A stretch of DNA of 64,000 bases from Perkinsela sp. pyNocScin1 (GCA_964019655.1 CAXHTR010000006.1:372001-436000); one strand, 5' to 3'. Positions 1 through 10,145 are shown, numbered from the stretch's first letter. Made by a program: numbers and translations. The notes: generated by a model not told the origin, from the letters alone.

Positions 1-342
1 CGGAAGAGTCGAGGTTTCGAGGGTTCCAGACAAGCCCGGGCCTGCGAATGGCTGGCCTTGTAGATTGAGATCCTGAAGCTGCGCTGGCAACAATCGAAAA
101 GCAAAATCGCCACTTTTGGGAATCTCGCACCAATTTATGAGATTCACGTTGAATTCAGAATCACAGCTCACAAAATTCCAGTCACACACTGGAAGAAAGT
201 TTTCATCAGTATCCTGAAAACGTTTTTGAAATTTTTCTGGCATCACCTGAACAAGTATTTCCATGCGCATCTGATCGGAGAGGAAAGCATCACTGACACG
301 CCCGAGACCGTCGTCAGCGCAAAGTGTGATGAGTGGATTCAT
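1..342 (-). CDS. Family A small LRR protein, 3'-truncated by window edge
   Basis: The first 114 codons are visible, and the frame is open to the left edge. The ATG at 340-342 is chosen because the protein then begins with the short hydrophobic stretch and AD-x-x-LGR motif shared by the other family A members. It continues with SDQMRME, a VCDW motif, VSCDSE and INW, which resemble the capping segment before plant-type leucine-rich repeats. It is very similar to the next gene (426-1094), so the two look like a recent tandem duplication. The repeats themselves lie outside the window. Function is unknown; an exported or surface LRR protein is an inference. Confidence 0.75.
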   Translation of the reverse strand, partial: MNPLITLCADDGLGRVSDAFLSDQMRMEILVQVMPEKFQKRFQDTDENFLPVCDWNFVSCDSEFNVNLINWCEIPKSGDFAFRLLPAQLQDLNLQGQPFAGPGLSGTLETSTLP

Positions 343-425
343 AAAGTAAAAAGCGGCTGAGAAAATGATAAAATGGGACTGAAAGCCATGAACATAATGG
401 AAATGAAATAAATGTCTCTACTACG

Positions 426-1094
426 CTATTCAATAGGCACGAGCTTTGTACCCGCGATTGAAAGCTGGAGCTCATCCGGTACGTCCGCCGCATTGAATTC
501 ACCTTCAAATGCGTTGCAGTGAAGACTGAGTACGCGAAGCGACGACGGAAGCGCTGTCAGATTGACGCTGCCGCGAAATGAGTTGTAGCCCAGATCAGCC
601 ACAGCCATTTTCGGGGGAAAAGCTTTGAGATCAAGTTCTCCACTGAATTTGTTATGCTGGAGCTGGAGCCCGACCATCGTGGACGGCAGCGTAGACAGAT
701 CCACGCTGCCTGTGAAAGAATTAACGGAGAGATTCATGGTGACTAGAGATCGCGGCAGCGAGGAAGTCTCGAGCGTTCCCGACAATTTCGTAAACGCGAA
801 TGATTGACCTTGTACGTCGAGATCTTCAAGATTCGGTGGCAGCATGTGAAAAGCAAAATCGCCGCTTTTGCGCACCTCACTCCAATTAATTACCCTAACA
901 TTTAAATCCGAATCACAGCTGACGTATTGCCAGTTGCACACAGAGAGAAAGTCTCCAGCATTGTCCTTAAAAAAATTTTGTGATCTTTCTGGCATGGCCT
1001 GTAGGAGAAGTTCCATTCGCATTTGATCTGAAAGAGACGCCACTGTGGCACGAGCAAGGCCATCAGTAGTGAGAACGCTAAAAAGAAGTTTCAT
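426..1094 (-). CDS. Family A small LRR protein (222 aa)
   Basis: The protein starts MKLLFSVLTTDG, a short hydrophobic cap. A helical segment with SDQMRMELL follows, then a cap module with VCNW and SCDSD around residues 50-65. About five leucine-rich repeats of roughly 21-22 residues follow, of the type VDL-x-x-LP-x-x-L-x-x-L-x-L-x-x-N-x-F-x-G. It has no membrane anchor or catalytic motif. The short hydrophobic start is shorter than a usual signal peptide, so secretion is plausible but unproven. Only 83 bases separate it from the truncated copy at the left edge. Confidence 0.8.
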   Translation of the reverse strand: MKLLFSVLTTDGLARATVASLSDQMRMELLLQAMPERSQNFFKDNAGDFLSVCNWQYVSCDSDLNVRVINWSEVRKSGDFAFHMLPPNLEDLDVQGQSFAFTKLSGTLETSSLPRSLVTMNLSVNSFTGSVDLSTLPSTMVGLQLQHNKFSGELDLKAFPPKMAVADLGYNSFRGSVNLTALPSSLRVLSLHCNAFEGEFNAADVPDELQLSIAGTKLVPIE

Positions 1095-1279
1095 TTCGAA
1101 TCTAGTGAAATAAAGTTTACAATAGCATGTATAGCATCAGCTTCTTCTGGATACGATTCATTTCACGCACTTTACAATTATTGAGATAGATATAAATTAA
1201 CACCAATTTTATCTTTTTTGATAATTTCAGCGAGATAAGTCTTTTATGAAGTTTCGTAGGAATATATTTTGAATAAGAT

Positions 1280-2416
1280 TCATGCACCGTTACCCATAAT
1301 ATCATCAAGTATAGATAGTGGCTCTGACGTATCATTACCTTGGTTAAACTTCTTTTTCCACTCTTTGACGTCTCTCAGCACCCGATAGTAATTGTTTACC
1401 TGCTGTAAATTATACCATTCGCCGTTCAAACACCGTGCAGTACATCCCTCTTGGCCCATGAGGCAGGTGGCACCAACTTTTTTCATATCGTCTTGACGAA
1501 TCCAGAATCGAGAATTGAATCCTGTGTGGTTTTTGAACACACACAAACGGAATGTGTCGCTCCGAGAAAAAACAGTGGATTGAAAAATATCAATGCATGA
1601 TCTTTGTAAACTTCGTTCCATCGTATAGACTCGATATGCAGCCAAGGCATCAGTAAAGTCATCAATGTTGATTAATTCTATAGATTCGGGAGTACCTCTT
1701 CTCTCAAGATTACAGAGTAGCCCTCGAGATGTGTCTTTCACAGGCAAGCCGATGAGTTCGAGCTCATCTTTACTGCACCACAAAGGCTGAGTGAAATCAT
1801 TTCTCATCTGATATTCATACACTGCTTCCCAACAAGAACAAGGGTATGTCCTACCACCTATAATGCTCCTCGGAACATTTTCTAATCGATGCAGGAGCTC
1901 TTTCGGCCTATTCGTCTGCATGATGTTGTACAGACCAAGCTGGCTTACCTTTATGGGTGCGCACACGCTTCCAGGCTGAATATTAAACTCTTTCCCATCA
2001 AAATTATCAAGCATTTTTTGTGTTACCCAGCGCCTCGATTGAAAGCCATTTTCCCTTGCATGTTTTTCGAGAATACACTGTGTACCAAAATGAAATGGGT
2101 ATTGTGTTCCGTAAAAATGCCTCTTGTACAGAAAATAGCTGAACAGCTCGAACGGATCTGTCGTATGAGAAATGTTGTAAAACCATTTGTATCCTGCAAA
2201 GATCACTGCGGCATTGATTGGATTGGCACTGGGGAGCAATTTGATGTGCTTCAAATTCAGAGTCGATGATGAAAGAAAATGCTTGAGGTCTTTGACCCTG
2301 GCCCAAAATGGATGGGGGAATACCCCTTGCGCATGCAAAGTGAGAAGCAACCTTGAAGGGATGGGCTTACCACTAAATACATCATAAGCCACTCGATTCT
2401 GGTATTGTGCATCCAT
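1280..2416 (-). CDS. ArdC-N-like repeat protein (378 aa), possible ssDNA/kDNA-binding protein
   Basis: The protein begins MDAQYQNRVAYDVFSGKPIPS. It holds at least three related segments, each with a small-residue turn followed by a W and a basic stretch: near residues 10-45 (SGKP...FWARVKD), near 105-150 (YPFHFGTQ...RRWVTQK...PGSVCAPI) and near 290-335 (FNSRFWIRQDD...TARC). This layout resembles the ArdC N-terminal domain of plasmid anti-restriction proteins, a ssDNA-binding domain that I recall being expanded in kinetoplastids and proposed to act on kinetoplast DNA. The assignment rests on motif spacing only. No obvious mitochondrial presequence is seen. The ATG at 2414-2416 is the only good start. 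Confidence 0.5.
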   Translation of the reverse strand: MDAQYQNRVAYDVFSGKPIPSRLLLTLHAQGVFPHPFWARVKDLKHFLSSSTLNLKHIKLLPSANPINAAVIFAGYKWFYNISHTTDPFELFSYFLYKRHFYGTQYPFHFGTQCILEKHARENGFQSRRWVTQKMLDNFDGKEFNIQPGSVCAPIKVSQLGLYNIMQTNRPKELLHRLENVPRSIIGGRTYPCSCWEAVYEYQMRNDFTQPLWCSKDELELIGLPVKDTSRGLLCNLERRGTPESIELINIDDFTDALAAYRVYTMERSLQRSCIDIFQSTVFSRSDTFRLCVFKNHTGFNSRFWIRQDDMKKVGATCLMGQEGCTARCLNGEWYNLQQVNNYYRVLRDVKEWKKKFNQGNDTSEPLSILDDIMGNGA

Positions 2417-2527
2417 AATTCATAAACAATAACAAAAATTTGAAATTATACATGAGTCAACCAAAATGCAAAGATACATTTATCTCGATGCTTACCTTCT
2501 CGCGATTCAATATCAAAACTCTTTCAA

Positions 2528-3325
2528 TCAGTACCGCTTGGTTTTGTATTGCCCCACCTTGAGCCACGATTTCTTCTTGCCCTTTGCCATTGGTACAAAG
2601 TAATTTTTGCGAAGGTTAATCTCCAAGAGCTTCTCGGGGATGTTCTCGATAACTACTGTGCCCTCAAGCTCATTATTCTTGACGTTCAAGTATTTCATCC
2701 CCCGTGGGAGCCTCGTGACATCGATTGTGCCCACAAAAGCGTTGGAGCTGAGGTCACACAAACGAAGTTTGGGGGGAAGTGCTGTGAGCACGACTGGCCC
2801 CGTAAAATTATTTATATCGATTCTCATGTCCTCCAGCGCACTCGGGAGCGATGCAAACGCGACAGTTCCCACGAATTCGTTTCTCGTGAGATATACGTTA
2901 ATCATGCTTTGTGGCAGGTCTTGGAAGTCGATAGACCCGAAAAATGTGTTGCGTGTGAGGTTGACCGTTTCCATGCCAAGTGGGAGCGAGGCTGCGTTCA
3001 GCGTCCCGTGCATGGTTTCGGCGGGCGTCGGCGCAATCTTCCATCTGAATCTGATACTCGTCGTGTGTGGCGGTAAGTGGTCGAGACTGATACTTCCACT
3101 CAAGTCGCTTTCACTGAAGTTTATTTTCAGGACATTTTCGTCACTGTCGCACTGAACGCCTTTCCATAGGCACACGTTTAAGAAGTCTCCGTTGCTATCC
3201 TTAAATTCCTGCTGATTGCTCTCTGGCAAAGTACCGATGAGCAATTCCATTAACGTCTGATCGCACAGGAGGCTTGCGTCGAAGCGGGAAAGCGCAGAGT
3301 CGGCACAGATGATATGTAGGAGCAT
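2528..3325 (-). CDS. Family A small LRR protein (265 aa)
   Basis: The ATG at 3323-3325 gives MLLHIICADSALSRFD, the family A start; the frame is open further upstream but without an ATG. The cap module has VCLWKGVQCDSDENV. Six or so plant-type repeats follow (for example SIDFQDLP, VAFASLP, VVLTALP, IDVTRLP). The C-terminus is strongly basic (KGKKKSWLKVGQYKTKRY), unlike most family members, and could bind nucleic acid, act as a targeting signal or contact membranes. No membrane helix is seen. Confidence 0.8.
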   Translation of the reverse strand: MLLHIICADSALSRFDASLLCDQTLMELLIGTLPESNQQEFKDSNGDFLNVCLWKGVQCDSDENVLKINFSESDLSGSISLDHLPPHTTSIRFRWKIAPTPAETMHGTLNAASLPLGMETVNLTRNTFFGSIDFQDLPQSMINVYLTRNEFVGTVAFASLPSALEDMRIDINNFTGPVVLTALPPKLRLCDLSSNAFVGTIDVTRLPRGMKYLNVKNNELEGTVVIENIPEKLLEINLRKNYFVPMAKGKKKSWLKVGQYKTKRY

Positions 3326-4044
3326 TTTGGCAGTGTGAATGAGAGTAGAAAGAGAGTCAGAAAATTTCAAAATCGGTGAAATCTTTTACAATCAAATTAC
3401 GATGGATTACCCAAAATGATGATTGAATAAGATATTTCTTTTAATCTTATTTTGAAAATACAAACCCTGTAGCAATCCCGGCCTGCAATGCCGAGCCGAT
3501 TGGCCTTCAATGGATGCAAACCCAGTTATATTAATTTACCTGGGTCCGTATCAGTGCAGAGGAAAGTGACAAGAATGAGCACCAACACTGCAGATACGAG
3601 CTGATGAATGTTGAGAAATGCATGATCTTTCGGGGCACGTCAGTTCCAATTTATCATCTCGATATAGCTGGACATAGAATTTCTCCGTTTTTGTGTCGAT
3701 TCTGAAGTCGAACATGACAGGTTTTTCGTCATCAATCTTCCAAAAGCACCGCCTCATTAATCTGAAGGCCAAATGGAAGCTTTTTATGAGATCATTGCAT
3801 ACCAATAAGCAGAATAACCGGTTTCTTGAGTACTAGCCATTCGAACTAAATTATTCACTGTGTTTGCTAGAGTGTCTGCCGTGGCAATCACGAGATTCAG
3901 TCACTTTTAAATGATCTGTCAAGCAGTAAATAAGCATCACAACTTTCCCTACATTCCGCATTTTCAGAATAAAATCATAAAAAATTGATAAGATTGCTTC
4001 TTTCATTCCCATACTAGCCCATCTCTCCTATGCCAACAACGCGA
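3326..4044. other. Gap of 719 bases, largely non-coding
   Basis: The stretch between the family A gene and UTP12 holds one short minus-strand ORF (3551-3757, listed separately). I see no tRNA, rRNA or mobile-element signature. An ATGATGA on the plus strand at 3416-3422 looks like a snoRNA box C but lies on the strand opposite to transcription. Confidence 0.5.
3551..3757 (-). CDS. Short hypothetical ORF (68 aa)
   Basis: With the ATG at 3755-3757 the product starts MRRCFWKIDDEKPVMFDFR and has a run of alternating charged and hydrophobic residues (KTEKFYVQLYRDDKLELT) that looks protein-like, followed by a Cys/His/Ser-rich end. The frame is open about 30 codons further upstream without an ATG. 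I do not recognise it. It could be a small real gene, the remnant of a larger one, or chance. Confidence 0.25.
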   Translation of the reverse strand: MRRCFWKIDDEKPVMFDFRIDTKTEKFYVQLYRDDKLELTCPERSCISQHSSARICSVGAHSCHFPLH

Positions 4045-6798
4045 TCACCCCTCTACCCGCTCGAGCTTCTCCATGCCCTTCTGCACAAACTTGAGGCCGG
4101 CCAGGTTCAGCCCGACCGAGCGCTTCTCGTCCTCGATGCGCGCCCGCAGCTTGCTCGCGAGGCCCCCCAGCAGCCCATGCGGTAAGTTTTTATAGTGCAG
4201 CCGGCCCAAGATGCTCACAATGTGCGCGCAGCGCTCGATGTCGTCAGCGAGGCCTTTCTCGAGCAGCTCATTCAAATAATCGAGAACAGTGCGCGAGACG
4301 TCAAAGCTCAGCCCAGTCAGCGCGTGGTACATGTCGATCGCGCGCAGCTCCTGCGACAGGAAGCGCCAGAGCCGCAGGTGCCGGTGGCGCGCTGCGTCTT
4401 CGCACTCGTCTACAGCCGCGTGCAGCTTGTCGTGCAGCATGCGGTCGATGCGCTCTCGCAGTGAGTCCGACGCTGCCACTGCGCTCACTGTGCGGCTCGT
4501 CACCTCCCCCGCGAGCTTCTTCTTCGCCTCGAAGACAGCGCGCTCGTCAAGCTCCCGGTCCACAGCGAGCTCCATGCGCTTCTCGATCTCTTCTTGGAGG
4601 AAAAGTGTCTCGTTCGTGCGCTCAAAGGCCTTGATGAACCCGTCCTTGTCTGCCGAAATAACGCTCGCGCCGTCGGGCGCGACGCAGAGCGCCGACACAG
4701 GCGCCTCTGCGCCCCTGTGCAGCTCCTGTATGAGGTCCCAGTGGTCGCCGTCCCAGAGCTTGACTGTACCGTCGTTCGAGGATGTCGCGACGTAGTGCGT
4801 GTTCGGGATGCACTGCACGCCGGTGACGTACTCGTCGTGCGCCTTGATCGAGCGGTGGAGGTCACCGAAGTCGAGGCCCCATATTTTGAGCGACTTGTCC
4901 ATCCCGCCGCTGCAGAGCATTGTCGCGTCGCTCGTGATCGATAGCGAGAGCGCTGGGTACGCATGGCCATAGAGCTTCAGGTACTGCTTGAAGGAATCGA
5001 TGAAGTAGAGCCGGATAGATGTGTCTTGGAGCGCGACGGCGAGGAGCCGGTCCTCAGGGCAGCAGGCTGCGCATGTCGCGATATCTGGGAGATCAAGCGT
5101 TCGAGCAGGGGCCTCGGGGAGCTCAAACGGGCTCGTGAGCGCAAACGTCCGCAGGACTGTGTCGGCGCCGCAGGCGTATAGAACGCAGTCGATTTTTGCA
5201 TCGATTTTTGAAATAGAGCCGAGGCACATGGCGGTGACCTTGGCCTTGCCGCCGAGCTCTTTGCTCATGAGGACACGCTGACTTATCTCCATGCCGCGGA
5301 GGCTGATGCGTAAAATCTCGCCGGCCGGCGAGCCGCAGAGCACTGTGTGGTCGTCGGGCAGGAGGACCATCGCAGTGGCACTCGGGCATGAGACACTGCC
5401 ATTCGAGACAATTTGGAGCGAACCGTTGTCGATGTGAAAATTCCATCGGCGGACGCCGTCTGCAGGGGAGAGCGTGACGAGGGCAGTGGCTGTCGAGTTG
5501 AGGGCGACAGCGGTGACCTCGCCGGCGTGGCCAGACTCGAGAAGAAAATTGTGCGCCTTCTTGGATTTTGCGTCAGGCTTGGCGGTCACGAGGTGTGTCG
5601 GCAGGTTGGCGATGCGCTCAATAGAATTGTTGCGCAGGCCGATGGCAACGTCGATGATGGGCGTGCGCAGGCGCTGCTGGCGGTGAACTGGAATCATCGC
5701 AGCGATTTTCGACGCTGTGGCGTAGAGGGCGCCAGTGTATGAAATTCCGCTCGGCTGGGGGCCCTCAGCGGCTGCCGCGCGCTTTTGTGCCTTTTTTCGC
5801 TTTTTGACGTTGTCGACGCGCGAGTAGACCTCGACGAGGCGGTCCTTCGTCGCACAGAGGAATGCAGTCGTTTTTTTATCGGCGCTGTCGGCCCATTGCA
5901 CCTCTGCGATGGACTGGATGACGCGGGACTCGCGGCGGGCGATGTCCTGCAGCGGGAGAAGTAATTTGTCATTGCTCGAAGTTCTTTCTGAACTTTCCAA
6001 ATTTTCAGAAACTTCGTCCTGCGGGACAAAGTCGCCGTTGACGGCGTAGGCGCGTAAATATGAATCCTTCGCCGCGATGAGGAGGGCGCCGAGCTCGGCG
6101 CTGTAGCGCGAGGCAGTCAGAAAGCTCGCTGTCTCGCTGACGACGATGGTGTGCACGCAGTAGGCGTTAGCGACGTCCCAGAGCTTAAGCATGCCGTCCT
6201 CGGCAACACTCAGGAGAAAATCAGCAGTGGGGCGCTGCGCCATTTGAATGAAATGGAGGCCGACGATCGGCCCGCGGTGGCCCTCAAGGCGCGCGATCGC
6301 CTCTTTCCCAAAAACGTCCCAGATGACGATCGCGGTGTCCTGGCCGCCTGAGGCGAGGAGTAGTCGCTCGCTGTTTGAGCCGAGGTGCGCATTGGACGCG
6401 AGAACAGAGATCTTTGTGTTACCGCGGTGGGCGAGCGCTGAGGCCTGCTCTATGAAGTCGCCCTCCTCGGCCTCGTACTGGAAAATGCTGACGCGGCCAG
6501 TGGACATGCCGATGAAAATCGTTTTTGTGTCGGCAGATGGCAAAAAGGTCGTGATGCTCCCGCTGTCGCGGAGATCACCCTCAGGCGCGATGGGGAAGCT
6601 GTGAAGGAGGGCACCGGTCTCGACGTCGATGAACTGAATGCGGCGCGCGGCGGCGGTGAGGAAAACTTCTGGAGAGGTTTTTTGGGAGATGGCCGGCAGG
6701 GTGGCGTCGATGTGCGCGGCGAAGATGGCGTTGCAGTGCTGCGAGAGGAGCACGCCGCCGGCGTGTGCGGAGTCGTAGCGGAGATATGTTCGTGTCAT
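4045..6798 (-). CDS. UTP12: UTP12 (WDR3/DIP2), U3 snoRNP WD40 protein of the small-subunit processome
   Basis: This 917-residue protein consists of two WD40 propellers and a C-terminal Utp12 domain. It acts in the nucleolus in the UTPB module that assembles on the 5' external spacer of pre-rRNA. The start MTRTYLRYD matches the conserved N-terminus of WDR3, so this ATG (6796-6798) is preferred over the 48 residues of open frame upstream. Diagnostic features are WGLDFGDLHRS followed by a repeat ending in KAFERTNE, the charged linker LQEEIEKRMELA, and the C-terminal RCAHIVSIL...VGLNLAGLKFV, which match Utp12 rather than Utp13. It is single copy and visibly more GC-rich than the LRR arrays. Confidence 0.9.
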   Translation of the reverse strand: MTRTYLRYDSAHAGGVLLSQHCNAIFAAHIDATLPAISQKTSPEVFLTAAARRIQFIDVETGALLHSFPIAPEGDLRDSGSITTFLPSADTKTIFIGMSTGRVSIFQYEAEEGDFIEQASALAHRGNTKISVLASNAHLGSNSERLLLASGGQDTAIVIWDVFGKEAIARLEGHRGPIVGLHFIQMAQRPTADFLLSVAEDGMLKLWDVANAYCVHTIVVSETASFLTASRYSAELGALLIAAKDSYLRAYAVNGDFVPQDEVSENLESSERTSSNDKLLLPLQDIARRESRVIQSIAEVQWADSADKKTTAFLCATKDRLVEVYSRVDNVKKRKKAQKRAAAAEGPQPSGISYTGALYATASKIAAMIPVHRQQRLRTPIIDVAIGLRNNSIERIANLPTHLVTAKPDAKSKKAHNFLLESGHAGEVTAVALNSTATALVTLSPADGVRRWNFHIDNGSLQIVSNGSVSCPSATAMVLLPDDHTVLCGSPAGEILRISLRGMEISQRVLMSKELGGKAKVTAMCLGSISKIDAKIDCVLYACGADTVLRTFALTSPFELPEAPARTLDLPDIATCAACCPEDRLLAVALQDTSIRLYFIDSFKQYLKLYGHAYPALSLSITSDATMLCSGGMDKSLKIWGLDFGDLHRSIKAHDEYVTGVQCIPNTHYVATSSNDGTVKLWDGDHWDLIQELHRGAEAPVSALCVAPDGASVISADKDGFIKAFERTNETLFLQEEIEKRMELAVDRELDERAVFEAKKKLAGEVTSRTVSAVAASDSLRERIDRMLHDKLHAAVDECEDAARHRHLRLWRFLSQELRAIDMYHALTGLSFDVSRTVLDYLNELLEKGLADDIERCAHIVSILGRLHYKNLPHGLLGGLASKLRARIEDEKRSVGLNLAGLKFVQKGMEKLERVEG

Positions 6799-7363
6799 TG
6801 TGTGAAGTGAAAATGAATGAAAAGAATTGTGAATCGATTGCATACAGAGTCGCGGAATTCTAGAGTCTAGTTTCTCTAGTAAACTTGCAAGTTGAACATT
6901 CTCTATTGGGACTGAGATTTGTAGGAAAGGGCTGTGATGCAATTTGCTGAACTCATATGTGATATATGGCCCTTTTTCTCACTTCATAATTGTCCAATTT
7001 TATAATTTGAGTGCGATATGTATCGAATAAAGCCTTGAAGCCTTTATTAATATCTTCGTAGTGCTTGAGAGAAACTGAAGCCATGATCTATAATCCAACG
7101 GTTTACAGGTAGATGTCGGAGGATAAAAGGCTTGTTGCGACTCGGATAAGACATCCAATAGATATTGACCATTGGGTCTTGTTGTGTAAGGTGGTCTACA
7201 AACCTCTATGTCCGATTTGCGGAGAAAAAGCCTTGGCCATTCTAATGAACGATGCGAGAAGAGGTGCTATTTCCATGTACGAGTCCCTCAAGAGAAGCTG
7301 CCGCGCAGCGCAAAAGAGATGCTTGTGACCCAAGGAGCAGACTCTACACAATAAACGCGAATA
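6799..7363. other. Gap of 565 bases without a convincing gene
   Basis: This segment lies between UTP12 and a family A relic. A plus-strand frame of 71 codons (7113-7328) contains CPICG but has no homologue I recognise and opposes the direction of every other gene. No RNA gene is apparent. Confidence 0.4.
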
Positions 7364-7798
7364 TCAGTTTAAATGAGCCTCCATCTCCTTCTGCCATTCG
7401 CTCTTTATCCGTTCAAAGTATTCCCTGAGCTCTTCTTCCCGTCGAGTTTTCACAAGTTCGATTTCATCCAGCGTGTATGGGACACCATTTTCATCGACGA
7501 CGTCACCCATCGCTGCGTAGTCGACCCGGACAACTGAGAACGCATGCCGTGAGACAACGACAGGCCACTTAAATGCGTTTCCACGGATGGATACTGATCT
7601 GAGATTTTTTGATGGGCTTGTGAGATTGAAAATGCCGCTGAGTTCATTCTTCTCCAAGTGTAAGTTCTCCATGTCCCTCGAGAGATAATTCACATCGACA
7701 CTCCCATAAAAATGGTTGTTGTCAAGCGCAAGCCATCCAAGCGTCTTCGGCAATCGCTTGAGATACGATGTATCTTCCCACTCAATTAAAACTCTGTC
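7364..7798 (-). pseudogene. 5'-truncated family A LRR relic
   Basis: There are 145 open codons with no start codon; the frame begins directly after a TAA at 7799-7801. The product holds about three LRRs (LGWLALDNNHFYGSVDV, MENLHLEKNELSG) and a charged tail with VDENG, which is also found near the end of the family A gene at 58520. The cap module and first repeats are absent, and I find no N-terminal half in the other frames up to 7960. It is a decayed copy or the 3' end of a recombined one. Confidence 0.65.
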
Positions 7799-7961
7799 TT
7801 ACGAATCTACAAGATATTTCTTTGTGCTTGAAAGGGATTGCACATCGATGGTGGGAGTAAATCTGAGCTCACATGCAAACGCATGCCTATTGCTTTGATA
7901 AAAGAAAGCCATTTTATCCAACGAGACGAAAGCAGATCTGACCTGTCCATCAGTCCAAAAC

Positions 7962-10034
7962 TTACTTCTTGTCATCTTTCTTTTCCTTTTCCTCTGCAAC
8001 AACGTGGCAGACCTCTACCGGAACCCCGATTGAGCTCAGCACGTGAATCCACGCGCGCTGCGTGTCGCTTAGTGAGTCGCCCGGGGCCTTGACCTCGACG
8101 CACCGCACGCTCGCTGGGGCAGTCTCCGTCGGTGGCGCCCACAGCCATAAGTCCGCCAGGCCACTCAGCGAGCCTTCGAGCAAAATGAACTGCAGAAGCG
8201 GAACAAGGGCCTTTTTATTCGCTAAAGCCTGTGCAACAATGCTGAGATCAGATTTCTCCCAGCCAGTGTACATTGTGCTGTACCGATCGGCCGCAAACCA
8301 GTCGTACAACTTACCAACTTCGACGTCTATCTCGCCCATCGACATGCTCTCGAGGCGGCGAAAGAGTTTTGCAAGCGCATTCTTCCGCAGTGACACAAAA
8401 TGGGGCGAACCGAAGTCGATGGGCACCTCCCGCCAGCGCGACGGGTACAAATAGTGCACAAAGGCATCGCACTGACTTGGCAGCCGCACATCAGCGCACA
8501 GGAGAAAAAATAGCGCAGAGAGGACCCCGCCCTCGCAGTGGTAGCCCTTCCAGTCTGGTCCGAGGGATTCGAGATAGCTTTCAAGAACATACTTCTCGAC
8601 GCTGCACGGCCCGTCGCGGCCGCGCCAGCGCTTTCGGTGATCGCAGCGGACAGCGGTGAGCGTCTTTGTCCGCGGCTCAAGGATTTTTGTCGGGTGGAAG
8701 GCATTCCACTGCAGCGGCGGCTTGCACAGAGACTTTGCCGTTCGTTCGATAGCGATGCGATCAGCCAGTCGAATAAAATTCTGGCCTGTCTTCCCAGCAT
8801 GGAAGTGGAAAAAATCAGAATACGTTTCAAACGGCTTCAAGTATGAGTAGGACACACAGAGCACCTGCTGAACGATCTGGTGGGCCCGCCGGCGCTGCTT
8901 CATGTGCAAGTGGCACAGAATATGATTGTGGACTGCTTCGCCGTGCTTGACGTGCACGCGCTTCTGCGGTTGGGTGAGCAGCATGAGCATTTCGATGCAG
9001 AGCGGATAGTCGTTGGCCTTCTTGGCGCACTGGGCGAGTGCATTCAGCGCGCTCATCGCGAGGTAGGCGATGGTGCACCGCTCACCCATGTAGAATTCCA
9101 CATTATGGGACGTTGGGTACTCCACGCTGCACTGGAGGATGCTCTTGACATGCTGAAACGACATTTTGAGCCACTCTGGCGTAATCGCTCGCTTCCCAGG
9201 TGCCGCAAAGTGCGCGTAGGCCTGCCAAGACTGACGATATGCGAGCACGGCCAAAGTCATGCCCGACGAATTTGTCCAGAGCTCTTGCGCGATTTTTTTC
9301 TCGGGTTCGCACTTCCACGCCAGCGGCGGTGCCTGCGCGAGCTGCTCGAGGACTCGAAAAGACCGGTAGTGCTGCGTGGCCAAGCGGTCCAGCGACTCGG
9401 CTGATGCGGCGGGATGGGCCACGTGGGAGTACTTGCCCCCGGTAAGAATGCAGTAGACGTCGCAGAGGTTGTGGAACACATCTTTATGAAGGTGAGAAAC
9501 GGCAATGAAGGTCAAGGTGCATTTTTGAAAGTCCCGGTGATTCTGTCTGATGTAATGGAGCTTCTGCTTCAGTGCAGCTTTTGCAGAGTCCTTCGACATT
9601 GCTTCGATCGCCTTGAACACCTTATCATTCCCAAAGTTCATCTTTTTATATTCGATGTCATAGAGAATACTGCGCAGTTCTGCTTTTGTGAGAACATCGA
9701 TGCAGTCTTCGGCCGTAGCCTCGTCAGCTGTATGTAAATATATTTCACGCGCAATGCCTTTCGAGCATAATCTTTTGGAAGTTTGCAGGTTGCAACCAAC
9801 GTACTTTGCACATAGAGACGGCGGGTAGAAAATTCTTCCCTTGCGAATAAAAAGGTGTGCGGCGACGTTGGCGTCCACTTCATCGGTCAATTTTGCAATG
9901 GCCTCGCATGCGTCCTTTCTATGGCCCTCAAGTATATCTAGAGACCCGTTCCAGCGCATCTCGTCCATAAGGCGGTGCAGCGCTATATTCAACGGCAGGC
10001 CAGATGGTACTCTATTTTCGATTTCGGTGCTCAT
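7962..10034 (-). CDS. FAN1: FAN1-type structure-specific nuclease with intact active-site residues (690 aa)
   Basis: The C-terminus is a VRR-NUC domain (PD-(D/E)XK nuclease fold) as in FAN1, which cleaves branched and cross-linked DNA. The four expected acidic/basic residues are present: Glu501 in HCEGG, Asp628 in LADLWLW, Glu647 and Lys649 in VEVKAPGD. Their spacing (127, 19, 2) is close to human FAN1. SRWREVPIDFG lies between them, matching the FAN1 PLDF segment, and a helical TPR-like middle precedes it. I see no N-terminal UBZ zinc finger. The start at 10034 aligns with the four tandem paralogues; an ATG 23 codons upstream (10103) is possible. The short Lys/Glu tail lacks the acidic extension of the paralogues. 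Confidence 0.85.
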   Translation of the reverse strand: MSTEIENRVPSGLPLNIALHRLMDEMRWNGSLDILEGHRKDACEAIAKLTDEVDANVAAHLFIRKGRIFYPPSLCAKYVGCNLQTSKRLCSKGIAREIYLHTADEATAEDCIDVLTKAELRSILYDIEYKKMNFGNDKVFKAIEAMSKDSAKAALKQKLHYIRQNHRDFQKCTLTFIAVSHLHKDVFHNLCDVYCILTGGKYSHVAHPAASAESLDRLATQHYRSFRVLEQLAQAPPLAWKCEPEKKIAQELWTNSSGMTLAVLAYRQSWQAYAHFAAPGKRAITPEWLKMSFQHVKSILQCSVEYPTSHNVEFYMGERCTIAYLAMSALNALAQCAKKANDYPLCIEMLMLLTQPQKRVHVKHGEAVHNHILCHLHMKQRRRAHQIVQQVLCVSYSYLKPFETYSDFFHFHAGKTGQNFIRLADRIAIERTAKSLCKPPLQWNAFHPTKILEPRTKTLTAVRCDHRKRWRGRDGPCSVEKYVLESYLESLGPDWKGYHCEGGVLSALFFLLCADVRLPSQCDAFVHYLYPSRWREVPIDFGSPHFVSLRKNALAKLFRRLESMSMGEIDVEVGKLYDWFAADRYSTMYTGWEKSDLSIVAQALANKKALVPLLQFILLEGSLSGLADLWLWAPPTETAPASVRCVEVKAPGDSLSDTQRAWIHVLSSIGVPVEVCHVVAEEKEKKDDKK

Positions 10035-10145
10035 ATCAGGGGTATGTGTCAGTCGAGCCCCATTCAAATTCTGTGAAAAACTAAACAGAGTAGGCGAACT
10101 CATATCTGATAATAGAGGTCTTTAAACTTAAATTAATAGCGTGCT

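Noticed and set aside
4045-6798. UTP13/TBL3 as the identity of the WD40 protein
   Set aside because: The C-terminal VGLNLAGLKFV block, the WGLDFGDLHRS repeat and the LQEEIEKRMELA linker match WDR3/Utp12, not Utp13.
7113-7328. Plus-strand ORF of 71 codons with a CPICG motif
   Set aside because: It opposes every other gene, has only one Cys pair, is short, and has no family I recognise; chance is more likely.
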